Assembly: GCA_020354025.1 (NCBI GenBank)
Contig: CP070638.1
Location: forward strand, 2,597,075-2,661,074
Reading direction: 5' to 3'
Origin: Fidelibacterota bacterium
GTDB taxonomy: Bacteria > Fidelibacterota > Marinisomatia > SCGC-AAA003-L08 > TS1B11
DNA length: 64,000 nt
Below the pieces are notes generated by a model. The model did not search any database. It saw nothing but the letters and a program-made list of their open reading frames with translations, and had not been told where the DNA came from. Position 1 is the first letter of the stretch. Each line of letters starts with the position of its first letter. Position numbers and translations under genes: made by a program. Below, in pieces: positions 27,601 to 35,571 of this stretch.

Positions 27601-28069
27601 GCTAGTCCCGCTACCGAAGGCGGTACCGGGTGAAGCGGAAGCACTGACTGATACGCTTATAGTTGACGAGGAAGAAGAACCGGACGACCGGGCGTCATTA
27701 CGCCGGGAGGTCGTAAAACCTACTATCGCTCGGGACAACATCTGGGAAGCCACACTGGCTCTACGATACAGCCTGATCCCCTACCCTGAGCGGCGTGAGA
27801 CCTTCTGGCTGAATGGGAATTTCAAGCTGAGTATCGGGCCCGGCTGGAATGTGGGCTACTCCGCCCGTTTCGACATGCTCACCCAGAGCTTGGTGAGCCA
27901 TGATTTGCAGCTATATCGTCAGCTGCACTGCTGGGAGTTCTCGTTCAGCTGGAGTCCCTCCGGCGCCTTCCGGGGTTTCATGCTGCGCATTAACGTGAGA
28001 GACATGGATCTGCAGGATATCAAGTACGAATCAAGGGGAGGCCGGCAGAACTTTCTGGGAGTTTACTGA
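24605..28069 (+). CDS. lptD: LPS-assembly protein LptD-like outer-membrane barrel
   Basis: 1154 aa from a GTG at 24605, which overlaps rarA and opens a signal peptide (LLIILAHGFFVGIIMAG). Residues about 40-300 contain OstA/LptA-type jelly-roll repeats (GNVRFLKGELELTTGHAKYY, SDGSLIYF-like segments). The LptD signature occurs near 460-510: YFASQRMKMLQGDKVIAKPI followed by LPFIVFPNESGG and GWIMPNYG. The remainder is a long beta-barrel with alternating aromatic strands, ending in GGRQNFLGVY. It would insert LPS or a related glycolipid in the outer leaflet. The periplasmic part is larger than in E. coli LptD (784 aa). No LptE or LptA is beside it. The conserved cysteines of enteric LptD are not obvious. 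Confidence 0.9.
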   Translation: MVRPLLIILAHGFFVGIIMAGPPDERLRWTADVQEHVSRNGQSVEVLSGNVRFLKGELELTTGHAKYYRGYERVYFSGPVEMVRPGQQLTCDSLIYFNSEDKIHAWGDTVRFETENDTITCREFVYWTELDSGIARRNVVMTQAARQLTTEEFHYHKTGGQRGSSFWSEGTVEIIEGDRHVSGQRMTYDDTTGILDLIGDAAIRENNRELRGKRIHLVYDGDDLRSGLVEEEARGTAQIQARLSNEQRDFQPFTDELTSRRMEASFVDNRLATLNLLGMATSKYNVVEDSIRQGLNHATGDTLTMDFDSTSQLIRIRVRGGARGRFEPEPGNADVDTVVIYKADYIDYQIPQEITYLERGARVDYQENGLAAGHIMVTWQDNLVRAGIAFQERPTLYQAGRDPMYGQLMEFDMVEERGRIVRGRTRLEKGHYHGELIHRYPENVYYVRRSLYTTCELDTPHFYFASQRMKMLQGDKVIAKPIILYLMDIPLLGLPFIVFPNESGGRRAGWIMPNYGNSDHHGRYLEGLGYFWVISDYTDATTWLDFFDKRGIQARGRFRYNRRYKYSGQFSATLFKLVEGGNIANLFTTAKTGNKWSGSWSHRQTIDPTQRLNVNARYTSDPKMFRDHGLDRRTRLNQQIVSNASYSKSWPGTSNRFNLALQEKYDLQAVDRLGIPPVRLGQRIEEKSRTLPKITFGRASTALLKPARGQTPRWYHDIRWSLNSSLNNHQTVFWEAYLDTADSSLVWPNKKDLDTYNRTWAKNSFNFQAQQNILRYLTMRLSLGITQDWTPSYRKAYMDTAGAIDYDTVEDFIARHTGRISLTANTKLYGLFPLRMGSLEAVRHVITPSISYSYTPDFSKPILGYDLGYFPVGPDGEAYDKFAGSPIGGTPNRESQVMSVSVSNLFQAKREVEGKEVKTHLLTWNMSTSYNFTADSLRLSPIRSSFRSPFLRMLNLDISMEHDFYEWDKTAGRRVNRVRTIPRLSRMNASSNLRLAGKRLVPLPKAVPGEAEALTDTLIVDEEEEPDDRASLRREVVKPTIARDNIWEATLALRYSLIPYPERRETFWLNGNFKLSIGPGWNVGYSARFDMLTQSLVSHDLQLYRQLHCWEFSFSWSPSGAFRGFMLRINVRDMDLQDIKYESRGGRQNFLGVY

Positions 28070-28081
28070 TCCCTCTTTGCC

Positions 28082-28121
28082 GGTGATTCTGCCTTTCAGG
28101 TTAAAAAACCTTGTAATCACC
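28082..28121 (+). terminator. Nested hairpin after lptD, possible terminator or leader structure
   Basis: Outer arms GGTGATT (28082-28088) and AATCACC (28115-28121) enclose an inner hairpin AGGTT/AACCT (28098-28111). A short A-rich run lies in the loop and no T-tract follows. It could end lptD transcripts or fold in the leader of the IIA gene. Confidence 0.4.
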
Positions 28122-28150
28122 TTATATTGGAACAAAATTTGCTCGCTCAC

Positions 28151-28630
28151 ATGAGTAGTTTTTCCTCCCTGCTTGCCAAGCAGTTCATCATTCTGCCCAT
28201 GCGTGCCACTGACAGGAGCTCTGCTGTTCAGGAGCTGCTGATCCCGTTGGCTCAGAACCACATTATTACGTCCCGTGACGAATGCCTGGAGAGCATCCTG
28301 AAACGTGAGCGGCGCATGAGTACTGGCGTTGGGAAAGGTGTAGCCCTGCCCCACGGACTCAGCGATAGCGTGAAGGAAGTGGCGATGGTCATGGGTATTT
28401 CCCCCAACGGCCTCGACTTCAAGGCCGTTGATGGGGCCCTGTGCCATATTTTCGTCCTGCTCATCAGTCCCGCCAGCGAGCCGGATAAACACCTGAAACT
28501 CCTCAGCCGCATCACAAAGTTGCTCAGTGATGGGGAACTGCGCAGCGCACTGCTGGAGACTGGCACGCCGGAGGAAGTACTTGATACACTGAAAAAATGG
28601 GAAACTCAGGAAGAGGATGTCCTCCTCTGA
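28151..28630 (+). CDS. ptsN: PTS IIA-type (PtsN-like) regulatory protein
   Basis: 159 aa from ATG 28151; a TTG at 28127 is also in frame, and neither has a clear ribosome site. The EIIA-fructose/nitrogen fold is complete: the phosphorylated His68 in STGVGKGVALPHG, the middle strand ISPNGLDFKAVDG and C-terminal KHLKLLSRITKLLSDGELR. Such proteins accept phosphate from PtsP/NPr and regulate K+ and nitrogen metabolism or other targets, without sugar transport. No EIIB or EIIC domain is near, which supports the regulatory type. Located between lptD and hisS. Confidence 0.88.
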   Translation: MSSFSSLLAKQFIILPMRATDRSSAVQELLIPLAQNHIITSRDECLESILKRERRMSTGVGKGVALPHGLSDSVKEVAMVMGISPNGLDFKAVDGALCHIFVLLISPASEPDKHLKLLSRITKLLSDGELRSALLETGTPEEVLDTLKKWETQEEDVLL

Positions 28631-28737
28631 AGCCATCATCACCAGCTTGCCCGGATCGGCGCTTCGCTCTCCACCGGCGCTGAAAAGCTTAACCTTGCAC
28701 CTCCAACGATACCCCTAGGCCGGAAAGTAACACCAGC

Positions 28738-30030
28738 GTGGGTGAACCCGTAAAGCGCATCAGAGGAGTTCGGGATATCCTTCCCGAAGAGACTCACCTC
28801 TGGCGCTTCATGGAATGGATCGTCCATGCCGTGATGTCCACCTATGGCTACCAGGAAATCCGCACACCGGCCTTTGAGCCCACCGAGCTGTTCGTCCGGG
28901 GCGTTGGACTGGAGACCGACATCGTCCACAAGGAGATGTACACCTTCACCGACAAGGGTGGCAAGAGCCTCACTCTCAAGCCGGAGCTCACCGCACCGGT
29001 CGTCAGGGCCTACATCCAGAACCACCTCGATCGGGAAGCCCCCATCACCCGACTGTACTACCTTGATGAGCTCTATCGCCAAGAACGCCCCCAGAAGGGA
29101 CGCCTGCGCCAGTTCAACCAGTTTGGCGTGGAGGCCATCGGCTCGCCCCACCCGGAGCAGGACGTTGAGATCATCGCCCTGGCCTATGATTTATGTAGCC
29201 TTTTCGTGCCCCAAGGCCTGACCGTTCGTCTGAACAGCATCGGCAGTCCGGAGCAGCGCGGCGAGTACCTCAAGCAGCTAAGGGAGGTTTTCCAACCATA
29301 CGCCGCAGACCTGGACCAGCTGGACCGGCAGCGCCTGAAAAACAATCCTCTGCGCCTCTTTGACAGCAAGAATCCCGAAACCCAGGCCCTTCTGGAGCAG
29401 CACGCCCCGCTCATCTCTGACCATATCTCCAGCGAGGACCGGCAGCACTACGAAGAAGTACAAGCGGGCCTTAAGGCGCTGGAGGTTCCCTTCGAGCATG
29501 ATCCCAGGCAGGTACGGGGATTGGACTATTATACCCGCACCACCTTCGAGATCACGTCCGGAAAGCTGGGGGCGCAGGATGCCCTCTGCGGCGGCGGTCG
29601 CTATGATAACTTAGTGCAGCAGCTGGGCGGCCCGGATATCCCGGCGATAGGCTTTGCGGCGGGTGTGGAGCGGCTGCTGTTGGTGGCCGGTGAGAGTCTG
29701 AAAGAGAAGGTTACACTCCGGAAGCTGGACGTCTACCTGGCGGTCTTGGCCGAGGAGGCCCGCGCCCCGGCTCTTGTCCGCGCCCAGGAGCTGCGGGCAG
29801 CTGGCTATACCGTGATACTGGAGACCCTGCGCCGCAGCGCCAAAGCCCAGCTCCGGGAGGCCAACCGCTCCGAGGCTCGCGCAGCGGTGATCATGGGTGA
29901 GGAGGAGGTAAAGAAGGGCACCTGCACCGTCAAACGCATGGACAACGGCGAGCAGGAGGAAGTCGCAGTAGACCAACTGGCGACGCACTTGGACGGAATT
30001 CTGCATCCCGTCCCGTCGACAGACAAATAA
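28738..30030 (+). CDS. hisS: Histidyl-tRNA synthetase
   Basis: 430 aa from a GTG at 28738. Class II motifs are all visible: RIRGVRDILPEE at the N-terminus, motif 2 as YRQERPQKGRLRQFNQFGVE, the histidine-specific LDYYTRTTFEI, GGGRYDNLV, and motif 3 with the catalytic Arg in GFAAGVERL. The C-terminal anticodon domain (about 330-425) begins KLDVYLAVL. It charges tRNA-His. Length is normal for bacterial HisS. The gene starts 107 bases after the IIA stop, so it may be in the same transcript. Confidence 0.97.
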   Translation: MGEPVKRIRGVRDILPEETHLWRFMEWIVHAVMSTYGYQEIRTPAFEPTELFVRGVGLETDIVHKEMYTFTDKGGKSLTLKPELTAPVVRAYIQNHLDREAPITRLYYLDELYRQERPQKGRLRQFNQFGVEAIGSPHPEQDVEIIALAYDLCSLFVPQGLTVRLNSIGSPEQRGEYLKQLREVFQPYAADLDQLDRQRLKNNPLRLFDSKNPETQALLEQHAPLISDHISSEDRQHYEEVQAGLKALEVPFEHDPRQVRGLDYYTRTTFEITSGKLGAQDALCGGGRYDNLVQQLGGPDIPAIGFAAGVERLLLVAGESLKEKVTLRKLDVYLAVLAEEARAPALVRAQELRAAGYTVILETLRRSAKAQLREANRSEARAAVIMGEEEVKKGTCTVKRMDNGEQEEVAVDQLATHLDGILHPVPSTDK

Positions 30031-30190
30031 TTAATCAGTCGAGACGCATCACACGGGCCGAAGAGGCTGCAGCGGGTGAGTCCGGGCAGTCTGACCGGCG
30101 CGAAGTTGGGGGCATCTCAGCATGAGTCCGTCAGGTCTGCTACTGGCGGAATCAGGCGTCGGATCGTAATAGCGTAGATATAAACAGGGA

Positions 30191-30688
30191 ATGAGAGTAA
30201 TGTTTATGAATTATAAAAAGATACTTTTCCCATTATTTTGTGTCGGCCTGTTTGCCTGTGCGACGAATCAGAGAATGACTCCTGAGCGACGGACGGCGAT
30301 AGCGTTAACGGTCGGTCAGCGGTTCACTGAGATCGCTGAGGCAACCAACGCTTTGGAATTCGATCGCCTGCTAGGTCAATACCGGGAGAGTGAAGACCTG
30401 ACCTATGTTGCGGGTGGCCGGGTGACGCGCTCCCATGAAGCCTTCTCAGACATTATGGACGCACAGTTTGGAGGCGTGACCAACGCCGACCTGCGATGGC
30501 GGGATATATTCGTGGATGTACTCAGCCCCGAAGTGGCGGTTGTAACGGCGACGTTTGAGTTCAATGCCACTCTGGAAAGCGGGGATGTGGCACGGTCGTC
30601 GGGGACGTATATGTGCATCTATGTTCTGCATGATGGCCGTTGGCAGATCCAGTACTCGGCGCACTCATTCCCGATGAATAGTGGATAG
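30191..30688 (+). CDS. Lipoprotein with NTF2/SnoaL-like (DUF4440-type) domain
   Basis: 165 aa. A short signal peptide ends in a lipobox near LFAC (Cys about 21). The mature part is one cone-shaped NTF2-like domain, with a helical start (VGQRFTEIAEATNALEFDRLL) and strands RWRDIFVDVLSPEVAVVTATFEF and DGRWQIQYSAHSF. Proteins of this group include small-ligand isomerases and many of unknown role. Three nearby ATGs (30191, 30200, 30206) are all possible; the difference does not affect the lipobox. A TATAAA lies just upstream. Confidence 0.8.
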   Translation: MRVMFMNYKKILFPLFCVGLFACATNQRMTPERRTAIALTVGQRFTEIAEATNALEFDRLLGQYRESEDLTYVAGGRVTRSHEAFSDIMDAQFGGVTNADLRWRDIFVDVLSPEVAVVTATFEFNATLESGDVARSSGTYMCIYVLHDGRWQIQYSAHSFPMNSG

Positions 30689-30735
30689 CTACTCCAGCCG
30701 GGGATTGGGTGACTATTCATCAGGGGATAAGAGAC

Positions 30736-31098
30736 ATGAGCGAGGCATTAGCCTACTGCGGTCTGATCTGTGAAACGTGCCCGATTTATACTGCGACGAG
30801 GGAGGAAAGCAAAGCCGAACAGCGGAGGATGAGAACCGAGATCGCCCGGCTTTGCAGGGAGCAGTATGGGATGGAGTATGGACCGGAGGATATCACCGAC
30901 TGCGACGGCTGCTTGACTGAAGGCGACAGACTGTTCTCAGCGTGTTATAACTGTCATATTCGGAGCTGTGCGAGGCAGAGAGGGCTTGAGAACTGTGCCT
31001 TCTGTAGCGAGTATGTCTGCGATAGCCTTGAAGAATTCTTTTCCACCGATCCTGCTGCTAAGACACGTTTAGACGAGATAAGGACCGGCATTCAGTAA
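30736..31098 (+). CDS. Cysteine-rich DUF3795-family protein
   Basis: 120 aa from ATG 30736. It begins ALAYCGLICETCPIYTAT, the hallmark of DUF3795 proteins. Further Cys pairs occur in DCDGCL, ACYNCHIRSCA and NCAFCSEYVC, giving ten or more cysteines that probably bind zinc or iron-sulfur. The family is common in anaerobes and facultative bacteria and has no proven function. It starts 47 bases after the NTF2-like gene. The upstream ATG in the same frame lacks a ribosome site. Confidence 0.88.
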   Translation: MSEALAYCGLICETCPIYTATREESKAEQRRMRTEIARLCREQYGMEYGPEDITDCDGCLTEGDRLFSACYNCHIRSCARQRGLENCAFCSEYVCDSLEEFFSTDPAAKTRLDEIRTGIQ

Positions 31099-31386
31099 AT
31101 CGTCGAGAGCGGCGACTCCTCAAATACGCTATCGCCTCCGCAAACCGCGGGTCGTTGCTAGCCGGGGAAAAGCGCGCTCCACTCCCACCTGATATAAGAT
31201 AGCTACTCTGCAGGGTTTGATGCAGCCTGACAGGCGCATGAAGCTATTGGGTGCAGTGCGCATTGGCCGCCTAAAGGAAAGGAGGTGCCTTTAATAATAG
31301 CTTGAATAAATGCGACAAGTATAACAAATTTGAATCCACCACCGATTTGAGACACAACATGAAACTCTAACGAAGGAGGGTTTCTA

Positions 31387-32898
31387 ATGGCAAAGAAAAA
31401 ACGGACCTTAACGACGAATTTCGGGACGCCGGTTGACGACGACCAGAACACCGTAACGGCCGGCAGCAGCGGTCCCGCCCTGATCCAAGATGTGCACTTG
31501 ATCGAGAAGCTGGCGCATTTCGACCGGGAGCGGATCCCCGAACGGGTAGTGCACGCCAAGGGAGCGGGTGCTTATGGCTACTTTGAGGTCACCCACGACG
31601 TAATCCGGTACACCATGGCACAGTTCCTCTCCAAGATCGGCAAGCGCACGGAGGTTTTTGTACGCTTCTCCACCGTAGGCGGTGAGAGGGGATCGGCCGA
31701 TTCGGCGCGTGATCCCCGCGGATTTGCGGTGAAGTTCTACACCGAAGAGGGGAACTACGACTTGGTAGGCAACAACACGCCGGTCTTTTTCATACGGGAC
31801 CCGCTCAAGTTCCCTGACTTCATTCACACTCAGAAGCGGCTGGCAGCGTCCAACCTCAAGGACCCGGACATGTTCTGGGACTTTCTATCGCTAACACCTG
31901 AGTCGGTTCATCAGGTCACAATCCTGTTCTCCAACCGCGGCACGCCCCGGTCCTACCGGCACATGAACGGCTACAGCGGGCATACCTTCAAGAGGTACAA
32001 CGATAAGGGTGAGTACTACTGGGTTAAGATCCACCTTATCACTGACCAGGGCATTCAGAATCTGTCCCGGGAAGAGGCTACCCGCCTTGCCGGAGAGGAT
32101 CCCGACCACGCTACTCGCGACCTGTATGAGGCAATCGAGCGGGGGGATCACCCTTCCTGGACGGTGAGTGTGCAGATCATGACCGCAGAGCAAGCCGGGG
32201 ATTACCATTTCAATCCGTTCGATATAACCAAGGTACTGCCGCATGGGGATTTCCCGCTGATTCCGGTGGGTCGCATGGTGCTTGACCGGAATCCGGAGAA
32301 TTACTTCGCTGAGGTGGAGCAATCTGCCTTTTCCCCCGGCAACTTTGTGCCGGGAATTGCCGCCTCGCCGGACAAACTGCTTCAAGGGCGCCTGTTCAGC
32401 TATCACGACACCCATCGCCATCGCCTGGGGCCGAACTATCATCTGATCCCGGTGAACCGGTCTAAGGGTACGGCAGCGGATAATTACCAGCGGGACGCCG
32501 CCATGTTGACCGATGAAAGGACTGGCGGCGATCCGAATTACTATCCCAACACGTTTGCCGGTCCCGAGCCAAGGCCGGAAGTGGCCGAGCCGCCGTTCGA
32601 AGTAACCGGTATGGCCGCCCGGCAGACGTACACCCATCCCAACGATGATTTCGTGCAGGCGGGGGATCTGTACCGCAAGGTGATGACTGATGAGGATCGA
32701 GATCACCTGATCGGCAACATCGTGGATCACCTGGGCGGGGCCCAGAAGCGCATCCAGCTGCGGCAGACGGCTCTGTTCTACAAGGCCGATCCCGAATACG
32801 GCCGACACGTGGCGGAGGGGATAGGGCTTGACGTGAAAAAGGTCGAGCACCTGGCAGGGCTATCCCAGGAGGAACGCGTTAAGGCCACGATGGAATAA
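31387..32898 (+). CDS. katA: Monofunctional haem catalase
   Basis: 503 aa, the small-subunit clade-3 length. Distal His56 is in [12 protein letters not shown], distal Asn129 in [10 protein letters not shown], and the proximal haem-ligand Tyr (about 339) in [38 protein letters not shown] is the conserved catalase signature. It removes H2O2 in the cytoplasm; no signal peptide is present. AAGGAGGG lies at ideal distance before the ATG, predicting strong translation. No OxyR or PerR gene or clear box is adjacent. Confidence 0.98.
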   Translation: MAKKKRTLTTNFGTPVDDDQNTVTAGSSGPALIQDVHLIEKLAHFDRERIPERVVHAKGAGAYGYFEVTHDVIRYTMAQFLSKIGKRTEVFVRFSTVGGERGSADSARDPRGFAVKFYTEEGNYDLVGNNTPVFFIRDPLKFPDFIHTQKRLAASNLKDPDMFWDFLSLTPESVHQVTILFSNRGTPRSYRHMNGYSGHTFKRYNDKGEYYWVKIHLITDQGIQNLSREEATRLAGEDPDHATRDLYEAIERGDHPSWTVSVQIMTAEQAGDYHFNPFDITKVLPHGDFPLIPVGRMVLDRNPENYFAEVEQSAFSPGNFVPGIAASPDKLLQGRLFSYHDTHRHRLGPNYHLIPVNRSKGTAADNYQRDAAMLTDERTGGDPNYYPNTFAGPEPRPEVAEPPFEVTGMAARQTYTHPNDDFVQAGDLYRKVMTDEDRDHLIGNIVDHLGGAQKRIQLRQTALFYKADPEYGRHVAEGIGLDVKKVEHLAGLSQEERVKATME

Positions 32899-33299
32899 GC
32901 CTGATTTCCCAGGTTCTAGGGCAGGGAATAGGCGAGTGATTGCATGACCCATGCAAGGACCGCGGCGAACGGGAGCAGGCGGCGTTGGAGAAACCGGGAG
33001 GAAACCGGATAGGATTCGGCGTCCTGCACCGCTAAAGTCTAAATTAGAATCCTGACCTGACAAGCGGTCTCGAACGGCCGCTCAGGCCGCCTTGTAGCCC
33101 CAGCCTCATAGCGGGCTTTCAGTCCCACCGTCGGACCCGCTTCCAGCGAGACTTATAATAGAGCTATAACGAAGTATAGCCAGGCCATACGGTTGGTGTG
33201 GAGTTTTGAAAAAAGTTTAAATAATTTACATCACTTGAGTGTATGCCCTGTGGCAGCTGATACCCCCCGGGATAGCAGTCATCAAAAGTGGAGGATAAC
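32899..33299. other. Gene-free gap with promoter-like elements
   Basis: 401 bases between the catalase and the isomerase-like gene. A small perfect hairpin (TTGCAT/ATGCAA) lies at 32940-32956. A TATAAT lies at 33154-33159 without a good -35, and an AT-rich block follows at 33200-33230 just upstream of the next gene. No coding or RNA signal is convincing. Confidence 0.4.
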
Positions 33300-34739
33300 A
33301 TGCAAGGTCGAATGGAGCGGAAAAAGTTTCTTCAACTGACAGCGGCTGGCAGTGTGTTCTGTCTTGGCGGTCCGGGCATTTTAGCGTTCGGTGCAAATCA
33401 AAGAGGATCCGAGCTGATAAGTCCGGGCTGCCGCGGGACAAAGGTCAAAGTCGCCAGGGTATACCTGGGCACTTCCCACGGCCTCTGGCCCAAGCCTGAC
33501 CTGGACTTTGATAAGGAGATCAGGTTCTATAAGTCAGAGTTCGCCAAGCTGAAAGACGAACTGGCCGATGTTGATTTTGTTGTTGATGAATTGGTCACCT
33601 CTTCTGATCAGGTTGCCGGACTCAAAGACAGGTTGAAAGAAGTTGACGGTGTCCTGGCAATACATTTTAATATTGGAATAAGGCCGATTCTGAATGAACT
33701 GCTCGGCGTAGGCAAACCCACCGTTGTTTTTGCGGTTCCCTATTCCGGGCATGGCTGGACCGGATTCGGCGCCCTGCAAAAACAGGAACTGGGAGCCAGG
33801 ATGGAATGCATGCTCACCAGTGATTACAAGCAGTTAGCGGTCGCCATAAGGCCTTTCCGTGCGATTCATCATTTGAGAGAAGCGAAGGTCCTGAACGTCA
33901 CAACCCGGTCATTTGCTGAATACGCCGATGGAATTAAAAATAAATTCGGTACCGAGATCAAACAGATTGACCTGAAGCAGGTGGTGGACGCCTATGACAG
34001 TGTCAGCGACAGGCAGGCAAGGGCGGAAGCTGAGCGCTGGATAAAAGGGGCCGAAAAAGTTGTCGAGCCTTCCAGGGAAGATGTGATCAAGTCCTGTAAA
34101 CTGGCATTGGCTCTTGAAAATTTGCTGGAACGGGAAAACGCGACAGTGATGACTGTAGACTGCTACGGTAGCATGTGGGACCAGACCATCAAACTGCCAG
34201 CTTACCCCTGTCTCGGCTTTTCAAGACTCAATAATATAGGACTAGGCGGAATCTGTGAATCGGATTTACGATCTGCAATGACTCACATATTATTCCAGGG
34301 TTTGGTGGGGAAGCCCGGTTTTATCAGCGATCCTACGGTGGATGAGTCCAGGGACAGTATCATCTTGGCTCATTGCATGGGATCGGCGAAAATGGAGGGC
34401 CCGGATGGGCCAGCTGCTCCCTACAAGCTGCGGACGGTTATGGAACGAAGAGAAGGCGTTGTCCCGCAGGTAAAAATGCGCTCTGGCCAGAAAGTCACCC
34501 AGGCGTTTTTAATCGGTACGGACCTTTTACTATACTTCACCGGTGAGATCGTCGACGCACCCGAAACGGATAGGGGCTGCCGCACCAAGATAACCGTCAA
34601 AGTGGACGGCGATACGAAAAAACTGTGGAAGAACTGGTCACACGGATTGCATCGGCAAACGTGTTACGGAGATATAACCAGAGAACTGGAGCATTTCTGC
34701 AGATATCAAGGTATCAAAATGGTCAATGAGGCGGCGTGA
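33300..34739 (+). CDS. Exported sugar-isomerase-like (fucose/arabinose isomerase fold) protein
   Basis: 479 aa from ATG 33300, which has GGAGG at 33290-33294; a GTG at 33288 is the alternative. The N-terminus ERKKFLQLTAAGSVFCLGG resembles a Tat leader. The body recalls the L-fucose/L-arabinose isomerase superfamily: an N-terminal sugar-binding-like region with a 'DG.L..HF' strand, a middle region ending TVMTVDCYGSMWD, and CLGFSRLNNIGLGGICESDLRSAMTHILFQGLVGKPGFISD, where Glu and Asp would bind Mn2+. A third region contains LAHCMGS. Exact residues differ from true isomerases, so an isomerase or related epimerase is inferred only. A secreted form is unusual because sugar isomerases are cytoplasmic. 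Confidence 0.7.
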   Translation: MQGRMERKKFLQLTAAGSVFCLGGPGILAFGANQRGSELISPGCRGTKVKVARVYLGTSHGLWPKPDLDFDKEIRFYKSEFAKLKDELADVDFVVDELVTSSDQVAGLKDRLKEVDGVLAIHFNIGIRPILNELLGVGKPTVVFAVPYSGHGWTGFGALQKQELGARMECMLTSDYKQLAVAIRPFRAIHHLREAKVLNVTTRSFAEYADGIKNKFGTEIKQIDLKQVVDAYDSVSDRQARAEAERWIKGAEKVVEPSREDVIKSCKLALALENLLERENATVMTVDCYGSMWDQTIKLPAYPCLGFSRLNNIGLGGICESDLRSAMTHILFQGLVGKPGFISDPTVDESRDSIILAHCMGSAKMEGPDGPAAPYKLRTVMERREGVVPQVKMRSGQKVTQAFLIGTDLLLYFTGEIVDAPETDRGCRTKITVKVDGDTKKLWKNWSHGLHRQTCYGDITRELEHFCRYQGIKMVNEAA

Positions 34740-34767
34740 TAGAACACCCCGAATGCATTGCCCTGCC

Positions 34768-34785
34768 GGAAGGAGCGTTATTATG
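34768..34785 (+). other. Orphan ribosome-binding site and ATG after the isomerase-like gene
   Basis: GGAAGGAG at 34768-34775 lies 7 bases before an ATG at 34783. The reading frame beginning there runs only antisense to the end of the LolA-like gene, to 35010. Such a strong site facing no real gene looks like the leftover start of a lost gene at a rearrangement boundary. Confidence 0.45.
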
Positions 34786-34806
34786 AGTCAGTGGGGAGTA
34801 GCGCCG

Positions 34807-35571
34807 TCACTTCCTCAGTGCCGCCTTGGCGAACTGCGCTTCGGGGATCGGCTGGTTAAAAGCGATCTCGTCGATGATCCACTCGGTGCCTTTGCTGTTG
34901 CGCTTGAGTTCATCCTTGAACACCCACACCTTGGGATACCAGCGGCCTTCCACCTGCATGACCTCTTCCGCGTAGGACGATTTCAGCAGCTTGCCGCTCT
35001 TGGCAAATAACTCTTCCCGCATCGGGAGCAGCCATTCCTTATCGATCCAGGCCTTGCGCCTGTGGTAGGCTAAGCCTTCCTTCTTGGCAGTCAGGGTCAT
35101 GACCCAGCTGTCACGGCCGTTGAGCAGTTCTGAGCCCTCCACCACACCATCGTAGACATCTTCCAGCGACTGGTCCTCCATCATGTCCTGGTAGGAGAGG
35201 TCCGAGCCCATGAGGGACTGGCGCAGCATGTGGCCGGAGATCTGGATGATGCGGTCCGTCTGGGGGCTGTAGGTCCAGAGCTGGTCTTCGAGCTTGAGCA
35301 TCTTGGTACCGGCTTCCCGGGGTGGCGCCAGGTACTCGGTGAACGCCTTCTCAGCACCCTCTACCCAGCTTTTGGACGTGATTGTCCGACTGGCGCGCCG
35401 CCCGTGTACCACCATCCGACTGGTGACAATGGAGGTCTTGGCCGTGAGATTGGCATCCATGGCCGCGATGAGTTCGCTGGCCGTGGGAACCTTCTCCGAC
35501 TGGGCAGATAAGGCCAGCGGCCAGATTAAGCTTAGCATTAAGATAATAACTGAACGTCTGAGTAGGTTCAT
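34807..35571 (-). CDS. LolA-like periplasmic outer-membrane lipoprotein-sorting protein
   Basis: 254 aa. The signal peptide is RRSVIILMLSLIWPLALSAQ. The mature domain, with SELIAAMDANLTAKTSIVTSRM, then KMLKLEDQLWTYSPQTDRIIQI and late GLAYHRRKAWIDKEWLLPMREE, matches the 'outer membrane lipoprotein-sorting protein' branch of the LolA/LppX/VioE fold. It should carry a lipid or lipidated ligand through the periplasm in a half-barrel cavity. It is the last gene of the TetR-ABC operon; its ATG overlaps the end of the preceding permease. It shares the operon with two MacB/LolE-type permease pairs rather than a lone LolCDE. Confidence 0.85.
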   Translation of the reverse strand: MNLLRRSVIILMLSLIWPLALSAQSEKVPTASELIAAMDANLTAKTSIVTSRMVVHGRRASRTITSKSWVEGAEKAFTEYLAPPREAGTKMLKLEDQLWTYSPQTDRIIQISGHMLRQSLMGSDLSYQDMMEDQSLEDVYDGVVEGSELLNGRDSWVMTLTAKKEGLAYHRRKAWIDKEWLLPMREELFAKSGKLLKSSYAEEVMQVEGRWYPKVWVFKDELKRNSKGTEWIIDEIAFNQPIPEAQFAKAALRK

